A DNA stretch of 64,000 nt from Rhodococcus pyridinivorans (GCF_900105195.1 NZ_FNRX01000002.1:4650001-4714000); one strand, 5' to 3'; positions 36,607-45,148 are shown, counted from the stretch's first letter. The notes: generated by a model not told the origin, from the sequence alone. Program-made: numbers and translations.

Positions 36607-36637
36607 GCCCCCACGACCCGGGAGGGTCGATGGGGGC
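36607..36637 (-). terminator. Terminator of purSQ
   Basis: 13-bp stem (36607-36619 / 36624-36637) with one bulged A and a 4-nt loop, 26 nt beyond the purQ stop on the minus strand. Confidence 0.75.
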
Positions 36638-36663
36638 TTCGCCGGAAAATTCCGGTCAGGCGG

Positions 36664-37341
36664 TCACGCGTTGACGACCGCGTCCAGCACGCTGTAGAAC
36701 ATGCCGAGTCCGTCATCGCTGGGGCCGGTGAGCGCCTCGGTGGCGTGCTCGGGGTGCGGCATGAGACCGACGACCCGGCCGTTCGCCGACGAGATGCCGG
36801 CGATGCCGCGCTGCGAACCGTTCGGGTTGTCGCCCGCGAAGCGGAACACCACGCGACCTTCACCCTCGAGCTCGTCGAGCACCTTCTCCGATGCCTGGTA
36901 GCGGCCCTCACCCGACTTGAGCGGGATGAGGATCTCGGCGCCGGCCTCGTAGCGCGAGGTCCACGCGGTGGTGTTCGACTCGACCTTCAGCCACTCGTCG
37001 CGGCAGACGAAGTGCAGACCGGCGTTGCGGGTGAGCGCGCCGGGCAGCAGACCCGCCTCGCACAGCACCTGGAAGCCGTTGCAGATGCCGAGGACGGGCA
37101 TGCCCTTCTGCGCGGCCTCGACGACCTTGCCCATCACCGGTGCGAACCGTGCGATGGCACCGCAGCGCAGGTAGTCGCCGTAGGAGAAGCCGCCGGGCAC
37201 GATCACCGCGTCGACCCCCTTGAGATCGGCGTCCCCGTGCCACAGGCTCACGGCCTCACCACCGGCGAGCTTCACCGCGCGGGAGGCGTCGACGTCGTCG
37301 AGCGTGCCCGGGAAGGTGATGACTCCGATGCGTGCGCTCAT
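36664..37341 (-). CDS. purQ: Phosphoribosylformylglycinamidine synthase glutaminase PurQ
   Basis: 225 aa class I glutamine amidotransferase. Nucleophile Cys87 in LGICNGFQ; His and Glu in [10 protein letters not shown]. Supplies ammonia to PurL in a PurL-PurQ-PurS2 complex. ATG 37341 overlaps the purS stop as ATGA. Confidence 0.97.
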   Translation of the reverse strand: MSARIGVITFPGTLDDVDASRAVKLAGGEAVSLWHGDADLKGVDAVIVPGGFSYGDYLRCGAIARFAPVMGKVVEAAQKGMPVLGICNGFQVLCEAGLLPGALTRNAGLHFVCRDEWLKVESNTTAWTSRYEAGAEILIPLKSGEGRYQASEKVLDELEGEGRVVFRFAGDNPNGSQRGIAGISSANGRVVGLMPHPEHATEALTGPSDDGLGMFYSVLDAVVNA

Positions 37342-37583
37342 GCGTCACCGTCGATCCGCCGGATGGCCCAGTCCTCGATCACCGTGTTGGCGAGCAACGA
37401 CTCGGCGATCTTCTCGAGCTCCTCGTCGCCGACGCTGCCGTCGACTTCGAGCTCGAAACGCTTACCCTGACGGACGTCGGTCACGCCCGCGAAGCCCAGC
37501 CGCGACAGCGCCCCGGTGATGGCCTGACCCTGGGGGTCGAGAATCTCGGCTTTGGGCATGACTTCGACGACGACACGCGCCAC
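37338..37583 (-). CDS. purS: Phosphoribosylformylglycinamidine synthase subunit PurS
   Basis: 81 aa from GTG 37583 with GAGGAG six bases upstream. Sequence [20 protein letters not shown] is the PurS start; the protein bridges PurQ and PurL. Upstream, a minus-strand -10-like TAAACT at 37639-37644 may start the purSQ transcript. In-frame upstream extension lacks family similarity. Confidence 0.95.
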   Translation of the reverse strand: MARVVVEVMPKAEILDPQGQAITGALSRLGFAGVTDVRQGKRFELEVDGSVGDEELEKIAESLLANTVIEDWAIRRIDGDA

Positions 37584-37709
37584 GTGCTGCTCCTCGGTAG
37601 TAGTGCTGGCGCCCGGGGACGGACACCGGACATCCAGCAGTTTACCGGCCGTGGCCACCGGGAAGGGCATCGGCCGAGGTCCCGCTCGTGCGAGACCCGT
37701 CACCCCCGT

Positions 37710-38263
37710 TCAACGCCGCTCGGCAGCAACGAGTTCGCGCACGCGGGGCGCGACCTCACCGGCGAAACGTTCGAGGTCGGACCGCGACCCGTCCGCGGTC
37801 TCCGCGAAGGTGCCGGAGATGTTGTAGAGCCGGCGGATCGCGGCGGGATCACGCCCGGCACGGTGCGCGCCCTCGTCGACGCGGGCGCTCATCTCCCCCA
37901 GCTTCTCGGGCCCGGCGGCGAACGAACTCGGCAGGCATCCGCCGGCGAAGCGGCCGGTGACGTCGAGCATCCGCTTGCCGTAGGCGCCGAGCCAGATGCC
38001 GAGAGCGTGCGCGGGGAACGGGCCCCGCTTCGCGCCGGTCAGCCGGTAGTACGTGCCGTCGATCCCGGCCGCGCCCTTCTCGTCCGACCACAGAGCGCGG
38101 ATCACTTCGATCGCCTCGATCAGTGCGTCGACCGCTTCGCCGGGGCTGCGATGCGGTCCAGGCGCTCTCCGACACCACGGCGAGGTCGACGACGCCCACC
38201 GGATCGGCAGCGGACGGCGTGAGGAAGATGCCGAAGCGGAGTTCCTGTCCGTGAGTCGGTCAT
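37710..38263 (-). pseudogene. Luciferase-like (LLM class) flavin monooxygenase, decayed
   Basis: Three reading frames must be joined. ATG 38263 starts MTDSRT; after one extra base another frame reads ELRFGIFLTPSAADPVGVVD, the normal first strand of an LLM protein. That frame then jumps, near 38150-38165, into a third frame starting SPGEAVDALIEAIEVIRALW and continuing TYYRLTGAKRGPFPAHALGI to the stop at 37710. About 100 or more residues expected between these two parts (most of the flavin barrel) are absent. So there is an internal deletion plus at least one frameshift. The remaining C-terminal part alone (131 aa from 38105) might be called a gene, but it lacks the catalytic half. The relatives use F420 or FMN. 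Confidence 0.8.
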
Positions 38264-38293
38264 CGGGCTCCTCCCGACGGCATACTCGACGAC

Positions 38294-38938
38294 ATGCAAC
38301 TGACCCATTTCGGCCATTCCTGCATCCTCGTCGAACACCTCGGCGCGAAGCTCCTTTTCGACCCCGGAAATTTCTCCCACGGGTTCGAGGGCATCACCGG
38401 ACTCGACGCGATCCTCGTGACCCACCAGCATCCCGACCACGCCGATACCACCCGGCTGCCCGCGCTCCTCGAGGCCAACCCCGGAGCGCAGTTGTTCTCC
38501 GACCCGCAGTCGGCGAACCTGCTCGACGGCGACTGGACCGCGGTGCGTCCCGGCGACTCCTTCTCGGTGGGTTCGCTGACCGTACGCGGCACCGGCGGAC
38601 GGCACGCGGTGATCCACCCCGACATGCCCGTCATCGACAACATGGCCTTCCTCGTGGGCGACGACGAGAATCCGTCGCGGCTGCTGCACCCCGGCGACTC
38701 GCTGTACATCCCGCACGAGCGCGTCGACGTGCTGGCCCTGCCGTCGACCGCGCCGTGGCTCAAGATCTGGGAGGCGATCGACTACCTGCGCGCGGTGAAT
38801 CCGCGGGTCGCCGTGCCGATCCACCAGGGCATCGTCAACGACAACGGTCGCGGCATCTTCTACGGCCGGTACAGCGAGATGGCGCCGGAGGGCACCGAAT
38901 TCCGCGTGCTGCCGCACGAAGACGGCGTCGAGGTCTGA
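38294..38938 (+). CDS. MBL-fold metal-dependent hydrolase
   Basis: 214 aa. Metallo-beta-lactamase fold of the UlaG-like/UPF0173 type: MQLTHFGHSCILVE start and the metal motif THQHPDH (His44, His46, Asp48, His49), later HPGDSLY and PIHQG. Hydrolase of unknown substrate, cytoplasmic. Divergent from the decayed monooxygenase. Confidence 0.9.
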   Translation: MQLTHFGHSCILVEHLGAKLLFDPGNFSHGFEGITGLDAILVTHQHPDHADTTRLPALLEANPGAQLFSDPQSANLLDGDWTAVRPGDSFSVGSLTVRGTGGRHAVIHPDMPVIDNMAFLVGDDENPSRLLHPGDSLYIPHERVDVLALPSTAPWLKIWEAIDYLRAVNPRVAVPIHQGIVNDNGRGIFYGRYSEMAPEGTEFRVLPHEDGVEV

Positions 38939-38944
38939 CGCTGC

Positions 38945-39003
38945 GGAGCGCGAAACGGTCGTCGGCGCGGGATGTTTCGCGCTCCTACGACCGTTTTGCG
39001 CTC
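38945..39003. repeat. Compound inverted repeat, possible dispersed intergenic element
   Basis: A segment at 38946-38962 (GAGCGCGAAACGGTCGT) has two competing partners. Its first 11-12 bases pair perfectly with 38974-38985, and the whole 17-mer pairs with 38987-39003 with one mismatch. So mutually exclusive hairpins can form just after the MBL gene. It also ends the convergent FAD dehydrogenase transcript. Confidence 0.6.
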
Positions 39004-39032
39004 TGCTGTCCCAGTCGACGCCGACGGGAGGT

Positions 39033-40676
39033 TCAGCGGGCGGCGGCGCGACCCGCCGCCCGGCCCGAGAAGATGCATCCGCCGAGGAAGGTGCCCTCGA
39101 GCGACCGGTAGCCGTGGACGCCGCCACCACCGAAGCCGGCGACCTCACCGGCGGCGAAGAGGCCGTCGAAGACCGACCCGTCCGACCGCAGCACGCGCGA
39201 GGACAGGTCGGTCTCGAGCCCGCCGAGCGTCTTGCGGGTGAGCAGGTGCAACTTGACCGCGATGAGCGGTCCGGCCTTGGGGTCGAGGATCCGGTGCGGC
39301 GCCGCGATGCGGACGACGCGGTCGGGTACGTAGGCCCGCGCCGAGCGCACCGCCGCGACCTGCAGGTCTTTGGTGTACTTGTTGTCCATCTCGCGGTCCC
39401 GGGCCTCGACCACCGAACGCACCTGCTCGTAGTCGAGCGGCGCCTCGGGGGTGAGTTCGTTCATGCCCGCCACGAGATCGGCGAGCGTGTCGCGGACGAC
39501 GAAGTCGACACCGCGCTCCTTGAAGGCCTCGACCGGTCCGGGGGCACCCGACCTGACCCGCTGCAGCAGCAGGCGGAGGCTGCGCCCGGTGAGGTCGGGA
39601 TTCTGCTCGGAGCCGGAGAGCCCGAACTCCTTCTCGATGATCTTCTGGTCGAGCACGAACCAGGTGTGGTCGTAACCCGTGCTCACGATGTACTCGAGGG
39701 TGCCGAGCGTGTCGAAGCCGGGGAACAACGGCACCGGCAACCGCTTGCCGGTGGCGTCGAGCCACAGCGACGACGGGCCGGGCAGGATGCGGATGCCGTG
39801 ATCGGGCCACACCGGGTCGTAGTTGGTGATGCCCTCGGTGTAGTGCCACATGCGGTCGCGGTTGACGATGTTCCCGCCGGCCTTCTCGGTGATCTCGAGC
39901 ATCCGGCCGTCGACGTGCGCGGGCACCCCGCTGAGCATATGCTTCGGCGGCTCCCCCATCCGCTTCGGCCAGTTCTTCTTCACGAGGTCGTAGTTGCCCC
40001 CGATCCCGCCGGAGGTGACGATCACGGCTCCGGCGGAGAACTCGAAGTCCCCGACGACGGTGCGGGAGGACGCCACGCCGCGCGCCGCGTCGGTGGGCTC
40101 GAGGATCGCTCCGCGCACACCGGTGGCGGCGCCGTCGGTGACGACGAGTTCGTCGACCCGGTGGCGGTGCTTCAGCGTGACGAGACCGCGTTCGACGCCT
40201 TCGAGGAGCTTGCGCTCGAAGATCTCGACGAGGCCCGGACCGGTACCCCAGGTGATGTGGAATCGCGGGACCGAGTTGCCGTGCCCTGCAGCGTCGTATC
40301 CGCCGCGTTCGGCCCAGTTGACCATCGGGAAGATCTTCAGCCCGCGCTGCTCGAGCCAGGCGTGCTTCTCCCCCGCGGCGAACTCGACGTAGGCCTGGGC
40401 CCAGCGCCGCGGCCAGCGGTCCTCGATCTCGCGGTCGAAGCCGGCGGTCCCCATCCAGTCCTGCAAGGCGAGTTCGTAGGAATCCTTGATCCCGAGTCGT
40501 CGCTGTTCGGGACTGTCGACGAAGAACAACCCACCGAACGACCAGAAGGCCTGCCCACCAATGTTGTTCGAGTTCTCCTGATCGACCAGCAGAACCTTGC
40601 GACCGGCGTCGATCAGTTCACCGACCGCCACGAGCCCCGCGAGTCCCGCCCCCACCACGATCACGTCAGCATCCAT
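39033..40676 (-). CDS. FAD-binding dehydrogenase (fumarate reductase / ketosteroid dehydrogenase-like)
   Basis: 547 aa from ATG 40676. N-terminal FAD motif VVGAGLAGLVAVGELIDAGR (GAGLAG at 9-14), GGIGGNYDLVKKNWPKRMG in the middle and the C-terminal FAD site GLFAAGEVAGFGGGGVHGYR. Belongs to the fumarate reductase flavoprotein superfamily and corresponds to Rv0785; substrate not proven, and steroid dehydrogenation is only one possibility. Another ATG at 40688 would add four residues. Confidence 0.9.
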   Translation of the reverse strand: MDADVIVVGAGLAGLVAVGELIDAGRKVLLVDQENSNNIGGQAFWSFGGLFFVDSPEQRRLGIKDSYELALQDWMGTAGFDREIEDRWPRRWAQAYVEFAAGEKHAWLEQRGLKIFPMVNWAERGGYDAAGHGNSVPRFHITWGTGPGLVEIFERKLLEGVERGLVTLKHRHRVDELVVTDGAATGVRGAILEPTDAARGVASSRTVVGDFEFSAGAVIVTSGGIGGNYDLVKKNWPKRMGEPPKHMLSGVPAHVDGRMLEITEKAGGNIVNRDRMWHYTEGITNYDPVWPDHGIRILPGPSSLWLDATGKRLPVPLFPGFDTLGTLEYIVSTGYDHTWFVLDQKIIEKEFGLSGSEQNPDLTGRSLRLLLQRVRSGAPGPVEAFKERGVDFVVRDTLADLVAGMNELTPEAPLDYEQVRSVVEARDREMDNKYTKDLQVAAVRSARAYVPDRVVRIAAPHRILDPKAGPLIAVKLHLLTRKTLGGLETDLSSRVLRSDGSVFDGLFAAGEVAGFGGGGVHGYRSLEGTFLGGCIFSGRAAGRAAAR

Positions 40677-40734
40677 GGCCGCCAACATTACCGAGCGGAT
40701 GCGGCGACCGGGAGCACCGGCGGGCCAGGCGGGA

Positions 40735-41439
40735 TCACGCCACGCGGCTGTTCGACGGACGCGGCCGCCAGGCGTGGACGGTCGGTTCGGCACCGTGGTG
40801 CAGCGCGAGGTCGACGGCGTCGAGGATCGCCTGCCGGGGTCCGGACTCGGCGAGCCGGGGAGCGGCGATCGCCAGACGCAGCAGCTCCCCGCGCCGCGCC
40901 GTCCGCGACGCGCCCATCACCATCGCACGGCAGCGCCACACGTCCGACCCCGCACCGTCACCGAGCGCGTACAGCCGCGTCTTCGTCACGGTGCCCGCCA
41001 CCAGATCGTGGATCCCCGCGTTGTCCGCCATCATCCGGAAACCGACCTGCGGAAGTGCTGTCACTGCGCCCGGCGACGCGCGCCATCGCGGTGGTGCGAA
41101 CAGCCGGGTGCGCAGTCCGGTCTCCTCGAGCACACGGTCGGCGGCGAGCAGGCGCAACCGTGCTTCGTGCTCGGGCAGCGTCGCGAACTCGGCGCGACGT
41201 CGCTTCGTCGCCGCCTGGTCGTAACCGTGCAGCACGATCGCGTCGCCGCCCTCGCGTCGCTCGAGCAGCCACTCCTGCGTCGCCGGATCCCGCACGAGGC
41301 GGTAGTGGTCTTTCAGGCGGGGTGCGACGAACAGCGACAACGGCACTCCACGCGCGTCCGTCTCACGGGCGAAGGCGTCCACGAGGTCGCGCGTGACGTC
41401 CCGGATCCCCGACACCGACACGATCATCCGTCCGCTCAT
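40735..41439 (-). CDS. DUF2334/polysaccharide deacetylase-like protein
   Basis: 234 aa from ATG 41439. Starts MSGRMIVSVSGIRDVTRDLV and has deacetylase-barrel landmarks: PLSLFVAPRLK, AIVLHGYDQ (metal-binding His) and RLFAPPRWRASPGAV. The first conserved Asp of the usual NodB site seems replaced by the SGIRDV segment, so catalysis is uncertain. Matches Rv0784 in position. The gene precedes the FAD dehydrogenase by 58 nt on the same strand. Confidence 0.78.
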   Translation of the reverse strand: MSGRMIVSVSGIRDVTRDLVDAFARETDARGVPLSLFVAPRLKDHYRLVRDPATQEWLLERREGGDAIVLHGYDQAATKRRRAEFATLPEHEARLRLLAADRVLEETGLRTRLFAPPRWRASPGAVTALPQVGFRMMADNAGIHDLVAGTVTKTRLYALGDGAGSDVWRCRAMVMGASRTARRGELLRLAIAAPRLAESGPRQAILDAVDLALHHGAEPTVHAWRPRPSNSRVA

Positions 41440-41565
41440 GCCCCCGAGCCTGCTGCACTCGGGTGAACGGCGTCCTGCCCGACCGGGAAGTCCGGATGAA
41501 GACTCGGGCCGGCGATCCGCATCCCGTTCATCGGGACAGTGTCGACGGCCACACGGAGCCGGGCA

Positions 41566-41571
41566 TACCGT
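41566..41571 (+). promoter_or_regulatory. -10 element of the OYE-type flavoenzyme gene (leaderless)
   Basis: TACCGT ends 6 nt before GTG 41578; no ribosome site is present, and this supports the choice of that GTG over the upstream in-frame GTG at 41539. Confidence 0.5.
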
Positions 41572-41577
41572 CCGGGC

Positions 41578-43704
41578 GTGGCAGTCCCGAACCAGACCTA
41601 TACGCGCCTTCTCTCCCCCGGCACCATCGGGCCGATCACCCTGGACAACCGCGTGGTGATGCCCGCCATGGACATGAACCTCTGCGAGGACGGGGAGATC
41701 GAGCAGGGCGACATCGATCATTTCGTCGCCCGCGCGGCCGGAGGCACCGGGCTGATCGTCACCGGATGCTGCGCGGTCGCCTATCCGGCGGGATGCACCA
41801 GCACGAAGGAACCCGGCCTGTCCGAGGACCGGTTCATCCCCGGCCTCCGCGCACTCACCGACGCCGTCCACGAGGCCGGCAGCAAACTGTGCGTGCAGAT
41901 GGTGCACCACGGCAAGGTCGCCCGTATCGACACCCTGCAGGGCCGGCCGCAGCTCGTGCCGAGCATCCCGAAGCCGCCGAGCGACATGAGCGCCATGGCC
42001 GACTGCACGCCCGCGGAACTGCAGCGCATGGCATCGATCCAGGGTGGCGTGCAGGCCACCTACAACGAGGCATCCGAGAGCGACATCGAATGGTTGATCC
42101 GGATGTTCGCCGAGGCCGCGGGCCGGGTCGCCGCCGCCGGAGCGGACGCCGTCGAGATCCACGCCGCCCACAACTACGTGCTCGGCGCCTTCCTCAGCCG
42201 CTACACGAACCAGCGCACCGACGGATACGGCGGGTCGCTGGAGAACCGGGCCCGGCTGACCTGCGAGGTGATCCGCGCGGTCAAGGCCGAGGTCGGCGAC
42301 CGCCTCGCCGTCATCGTGCGGCTGGCAGGGCAGGAATACGGTGAGACGGACGGCCTGACCGTCGAGGAATCCGCTGCTGCCGCAGTGCTGTTCGAGCAGG
42401 CCGGTGCCGATGCACTCCACGTCACTGGCACCGCGCTGAACGCGTTCGCGAATTTCACCGACGGCCCGTTGCCGGACAAGGTCGGCTACTACACCCACAA
42501 CGCGGCGGTCATCAAGCGTGCGGTGTCGATCCCCGTCATCACCGTCGGCCGCATGCTGCCGGAGTTCGGCGAGCGGATGATCGCCGAGGGCGTCACCGAC
42601 TTCGTCGCGATGGGACGTCAGTTGCTGGCCGATCCCGCGCTCGTCGCCAAGCTGAAGCAGGGCCGCAGCGAGCAGATCCGCCCGTGCATCAACTGCTATG
42701 TGTGCGTGCAGGAGAACTTCTGGGATGCCACGCCCATCTGTGCGGTCAATCCGGCGCTGGGCAACGAGACACTCGTGCCGTTCGTCCGCACTGCGGCGCC
42801 GAAGCACGTCGTCGTGGTGGGTGCCGGGCCGGGCGGCCTCGAGACTGCGCGGGTCGCCACCGAGCGCGGGCACCGCGTCACCGTCCTGGACAAGACCGAC
42901 CGGCTGGGCGGGACCCTGTGGTTCTCGACCCTCACCACCCCCGACAACGAGCGGCTGCTGAAATGGCTGACGGCCGAGGTCACCCGCCTCGGCATCGACG
43001 TGCGGCTCGGCGCCGAGGCCACCTCCGCATCGATCCGCGCCCTGAAGCCGGACGTGGTGGTCGTCGCGACGGGCGCCGTGCGGGAACGTCCCACCGTGCC
43101 GGGCGGGGACTTGCCGCACGTGCACACCGGCGACAGCATGCGTGCGCTCATGACGGGTGCGGGCGACGTCTCCGATCAGTCCCCGGTGCTGCGGGTGATG
43201 GGCCGGGTGGGCAGGCTCGCCGGTATCACCACGAGCCCTCGGAGGATCCGTGATCTGAGCCGGCGGTTCCTGCGTTTCCTGCCGATGGCGAAGGACGTCG
43301 TCGTGATCGGCGGGTCGCTCGTCGGGCTCGAACTCGCGGAGTTCATGGCCGAGCGGGGAAGCCGGGTGACGCTGCTCGCCGAGGGGAAGCAGCTCGGGGT
43401 GCCGATGGCGATGCCGCGCCGGTGGACCGCTGTCAAGCACGCGCGCGAGGTCGGCCTCGAGGTGCATCGTGGTGCGACGGTTCAGCGCATCACCCCGAAG
43501 ACGGTGGAGTTCACCGTGGGTGGCGAGACGAAATCGGTACGCGCCCGCATGGTCGTGGTCGCGTCCGGTGTGTCGGCGGCAGCACCGCTCGCCGACGAAC
43601 TGGCCGGCTCGGACATCGATGTCCGCGTCGTCGGGGACGCGGGTCGGGTCGACTACATCGAGGGCGCCATCCACAGTGCCTGGAAGGTCGCGACCGAACT
43701 CTGA
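41578..43704 (+). CDS. Old-yellow-enzyme/TMADH-type iron-sulfur flavoprotein oxidoreductase
   Basis: 708 aa. N-terminal FMN barrel (PGTIGPITLDNRVVMPAMDM; HAAHNYVLGAFLSRYTNQRTDGYGG), a 4Fe-4S site with Cys370, 373, 376 and 388 (PCINCYVC ... ICAVNP), then an FAD/NAD(P) half with VVVVGAGPGGLE and later VVIGGSLVGLELAEF. This is the layout of 2,4-dienoyl-CoA reductase FadH and trimethylamine dehydrogenase. The C-x2-C-x2-C spacing fits the TMADH branch better than FadH (C-x2-C-x3-C). Probably a reductase of enones, enoyl thioesters or nitro compounds. Ends in a terminator shared with bluB. Confidence 0.9.
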   Translation: MAVPNQTYTRLLSPGTIGPITLDNRVVMPAMDMNLCEDGEIEQGDIDHFVARAAGGTGLIVTGCCAVAYPAGCTSTKEPGLSEDRFIPGLRALTDAVHEAGSKLCVQMVHHGKVARIDTLQGRPQLVPSIPKPPSDMSAMADCTPAELQRMASIQGGVQATYNEASESDIEWLIRMFAEAAGRVAAAGADAVEIHAAHNYVLGAFLSRYTNQRTDGYGGSLENRARLTCEVIRAVKAEVGDRLAVIVRLAGQEYGETDGLTVEESAAAAVLFEQAGADALHVTGTALNAFANFTDGPLPDKVGYYTHNAAVIKRAVSIPVITVGRMLPEFGERMIAEGVTDFVAMGRQLLADPALVAKLKQGRSEQIRPCINCYVCVQENFWDATPICAVNPALGNETLVPFVRTAAPKHVVVVGAGPGGLETARVATERGHRVTVLDKTDRLGGTLWFSTLTTPDNERLLKWLTAEVTRLGIDVRLGAEATSASIRALKPDVVVVATGAVRERPTVPGGDLPHVHTGDSMRALMTGAGDVSDQSPVLRVMGRVGRLAGITTSPRRIRDLSRRFLRFLPMAKDVVVIGGSLVGLELAEFMAERGSRVTLLAEGKQLGVPMAMPRRWTAVKHAREVGLEVHRGATVQRITPKTVEFTVGGETKSVRARMVVVASGVSAAAPLADELAGSDIDVRVVGDAGRVDYIEGAIHSAWKVATEL

Positions 43705-43738
43705 AAACAGGCAGGTGACGACCGATCTGTGAAACAGC

Positions 43739-43780
43739 GGGTGGCGGCCGGCTCGCGCACTCACGAACCGGTCGCCACCC
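43739..43780. terminator. Bidirectional terminator, flavoenzyme / bluB
   Basis: 13-bp stem (43739-43751 / 43768-43780) with one mismatch and a 16-nt loop between the convergent stop codons. Confidence 0.78.
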
Positions 43781-43786
43781 GTCGGA

Positions 43787-44446
43787 TCAGGCTTCCCGGT
43801 CACCCGGCGCCGCGAACCTGTCGCGGTGCACGGCCTCCTCGAGCTGGCGCCCCTTGCGCCAGCCGAACCGTTCGAGGTCGGGTATCTCCTGGAGCCGCGT
43901 GACCGGCCCGACACACAGCCACGCGATGGGACGCACGGGTGCGCTCACTCCGACGAAGTCGGCGAGGAAGTCCTCCTCGTAGAACGACACCCATCCCACG
44001 CCGAGACCCTCGGCGGTCGCGGCGAGCCACAGGTTCTGGATCGCCAGCACGGCCGAGAACAGGCCGGATTCGTCGATGGTGTGACGGCCGAGGATGTGCT
44101 TGCCGCCGCGTTCGGGGTCGTAGGTGACGACGACGCCGGTCCCCGATTCGACGATGCCTTCGATCTTGATGGGGTCGAAGGTGCTCTTCCGGTCCTCGGG
44201 GAGCGAGTCGGCGAACGCCTGCCGGCAACCGGCGACGTGCTCGGCGAACTCCTTCAGCCGCTGTTCGTCCTGTACGACGACGAAGTCCCAGGGCTGGGTG
44301 TTGCCGACACTGGGTGCGTGATGGGCGGCCCGCAGGATGCGCATCAGCGTGTCCTCGTCGAGCCGTTCCCCGCTGAATTCTGCACGGACGTCGCGACGCA
44401 TGCGGATGATGTCGTACAGCGCGTCCCGCGCTTCTGTGCCGAACAT
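43787..44446 (-). CDS. bluB: 5,6-Dimethylbenzimidazole synthase BluB
   Basis: 219 aa nitroreductase-fold enzyme from ATG 44446. RRDVRAEFSGERLD, AAHHAPSVGNTQPWDFVVV, GVGWVSFYEEDFL and PIAWLCVGPVT are BluB features; it breaks down reduced FMN with oxygen to make the lower ligand of vitamin B12. The ATG lies 1 nt after the gpx stop, so the two are cotranscribed. No other cobalamin gene is in the window. A general nitroreductase is the alternative but fits less well. Confidence 0.88.
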   Translation of the reverse strand: MFGTEARDALYDIIRMRRDVRAEFSGERLDEDTLMRILRAAHHAPSVGNTQPWDFVVVQDEQRLKEFAEHVAGCRQAFADSLPEDRKSTFDPIKIEGIVESGTGVVVTYDPERGGKHILGRHTIDESGLFSAVLAIQNLWLAATAEGLGVGWVSFYEEDFLADFVGVSAPVRPIAWLCVGPVTRLQEIPDLERFGWRKGRQLEEAVHRDRFAAPGDREA

Positions 44447-44447
44447 G

Positions 44448-44942
44448 TCAGGCCGGCAGGATCTCTTCGAGGGCGTCGAGGATCTCGGGCGCATCCGGTT
44501 CCGTGCGGGGACGGAAGCGCGCGGCGACCGTGCCGTCGGGAGCGATGAGGAACTTCTCGAAGTTCCACTGGATGTCGCCGGCCTCGCCGGAGGCATCCGG
44601 GTGCTTGGTGAGCTCGGCGTAGAGCGGATGCCGGTTCTCGCCGTTGACCTCGATCTTCTCGAGCAGCGGGAAGGTCACGCCGTAGGTGGCGGAGCAGAAC
44701 TCCTGGATCTCCTCCGGCGTTCCGGGCTCCTGACCCATGAACTGATTGCACGGCACGCCCACGACGAACAGTCCGCGGTCGCGGTATTCCTGCGCGAGCT
44801 TCTCGAGTGCCGTGTACTGCGGGGTCAGGCCGCACTTGGACGCGACGTTCACGACGAGTACCGCGTGGCCCTCGTACGAGCCGAGATTCGTGGGTTCACC
44901 CGAGAGGGTGTTGATCGGGATGTCCTGGAGAGGCGTGGTCAT
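44448..44942 (-). CDS. Glutathione peroxidase-family thiol peroxidase
   Basis: 164 aa. Peroxidatic Cys37 in NVASKCGLTPQY (Cys, not selenocysteine), GVPCNQFMGQEPG with the second Cys and catalytic Gln, and WNFEKFLI with catalytic Trp and Asn. Since the host makes mycothiol rather than glutathione, it probably uses thioredoxin or mycothiol systems. Upstream of bluB in a two-gene unit. Confidence 0.95.
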   Translation of the reverse strand: MTTPLQDIPINTLSGEPTNLGSYEGHAVLVVNVASKCGLTPQYTALEKLAQEYRDRGLFVVGVPCNQFMGQEPGTPEEIQEFCSATYGVTFPLLEKIEVNGENRHPLYAELTKHPDASGEAGDIQWNFEKFLIAPDGTVAARFRPRTEPDAPEILDALEEILPA

Positions 44943-44989
44943 GCATCCAAACTATCGTGTGCCCGATCACTCCCCCGAACATCGGCGTG

Positions 44990-45121
44990 CTACATCTTCT
45001 CCCCCGGCAGCGCGGCGGCCTGTCTCACCCACTTCCGGACCTTCTCCTCGTCGAGGTCCTCGAGCCGGCGGATGTCGTGATAACGCCGCCGGCGCGTAGT
45101 CGCTACAGAAATAGCTGTCCG
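44990..45121 (-). pseudogene. 3' remnant of an unidentified gene
   Basis: A 43-codon open stretch without any start codon before its coding-like part: YHDIRRLEDLDEEKVRKWV and then RQAAALPGEKM and a TAG at 44990. Codon use is native and the peptide looks like a helical protein end. The upstream end runs into the dctA terminator. I cannot name the family. It is either a truncated leftover or chance; the rest of the 228-bp gap (44943-45170) is the terminator and the gpx promoter. Confidence 0.4.
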
Positions 45122-45148
45122 CTACGGAAAATTTCCGTAGCGGACAGC
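45114..45148 (-). terminator. Terminator of dctA
   Basis: Near-perfect palindrome with 17-bp arms (45114-45130 / 45132-45148) about a single A, 22 nt after the dctA stop, followed on the minus strand by TATTTCT. Confidence 0.85.

Larger units (their letters stand above)
36316..36663. other. 348-bp intergenic region with stacked inverted repeats
   Basis: No convincing gene. It holds an imperfect palindrome (36374-36389), a perfect 10-bp repeat pair (36422-36431 / 36449-36458), a near-match pair GGGACGAGGGA / TCCCTCGTTCC (about 36496 and 36537), the purQ terminator (36607-36637) and CCGGAA-AA-TTCCGG at 36642-36655. A 14-codon ORF at 36426-36470 has no ribosome site. Such density suggests a structured non-coding RNA or a complex regulatory region. 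Confidence 0.5.

Noticed and set aside
34558..37470. 970-codon plus-strand frame across the M18, VOC and purQ genes
   Set aside because: Spans three clear minus-strand genes and an intergenic region of inverted repeats; no family similarity.
40735..43914. 1059-codon minus-strand frame opposite the OYE enzyme
   Set aside because: Only the last 234 codons (from 41439) have protein character (deacetylase-like). The rest mirrors the OYE gene.
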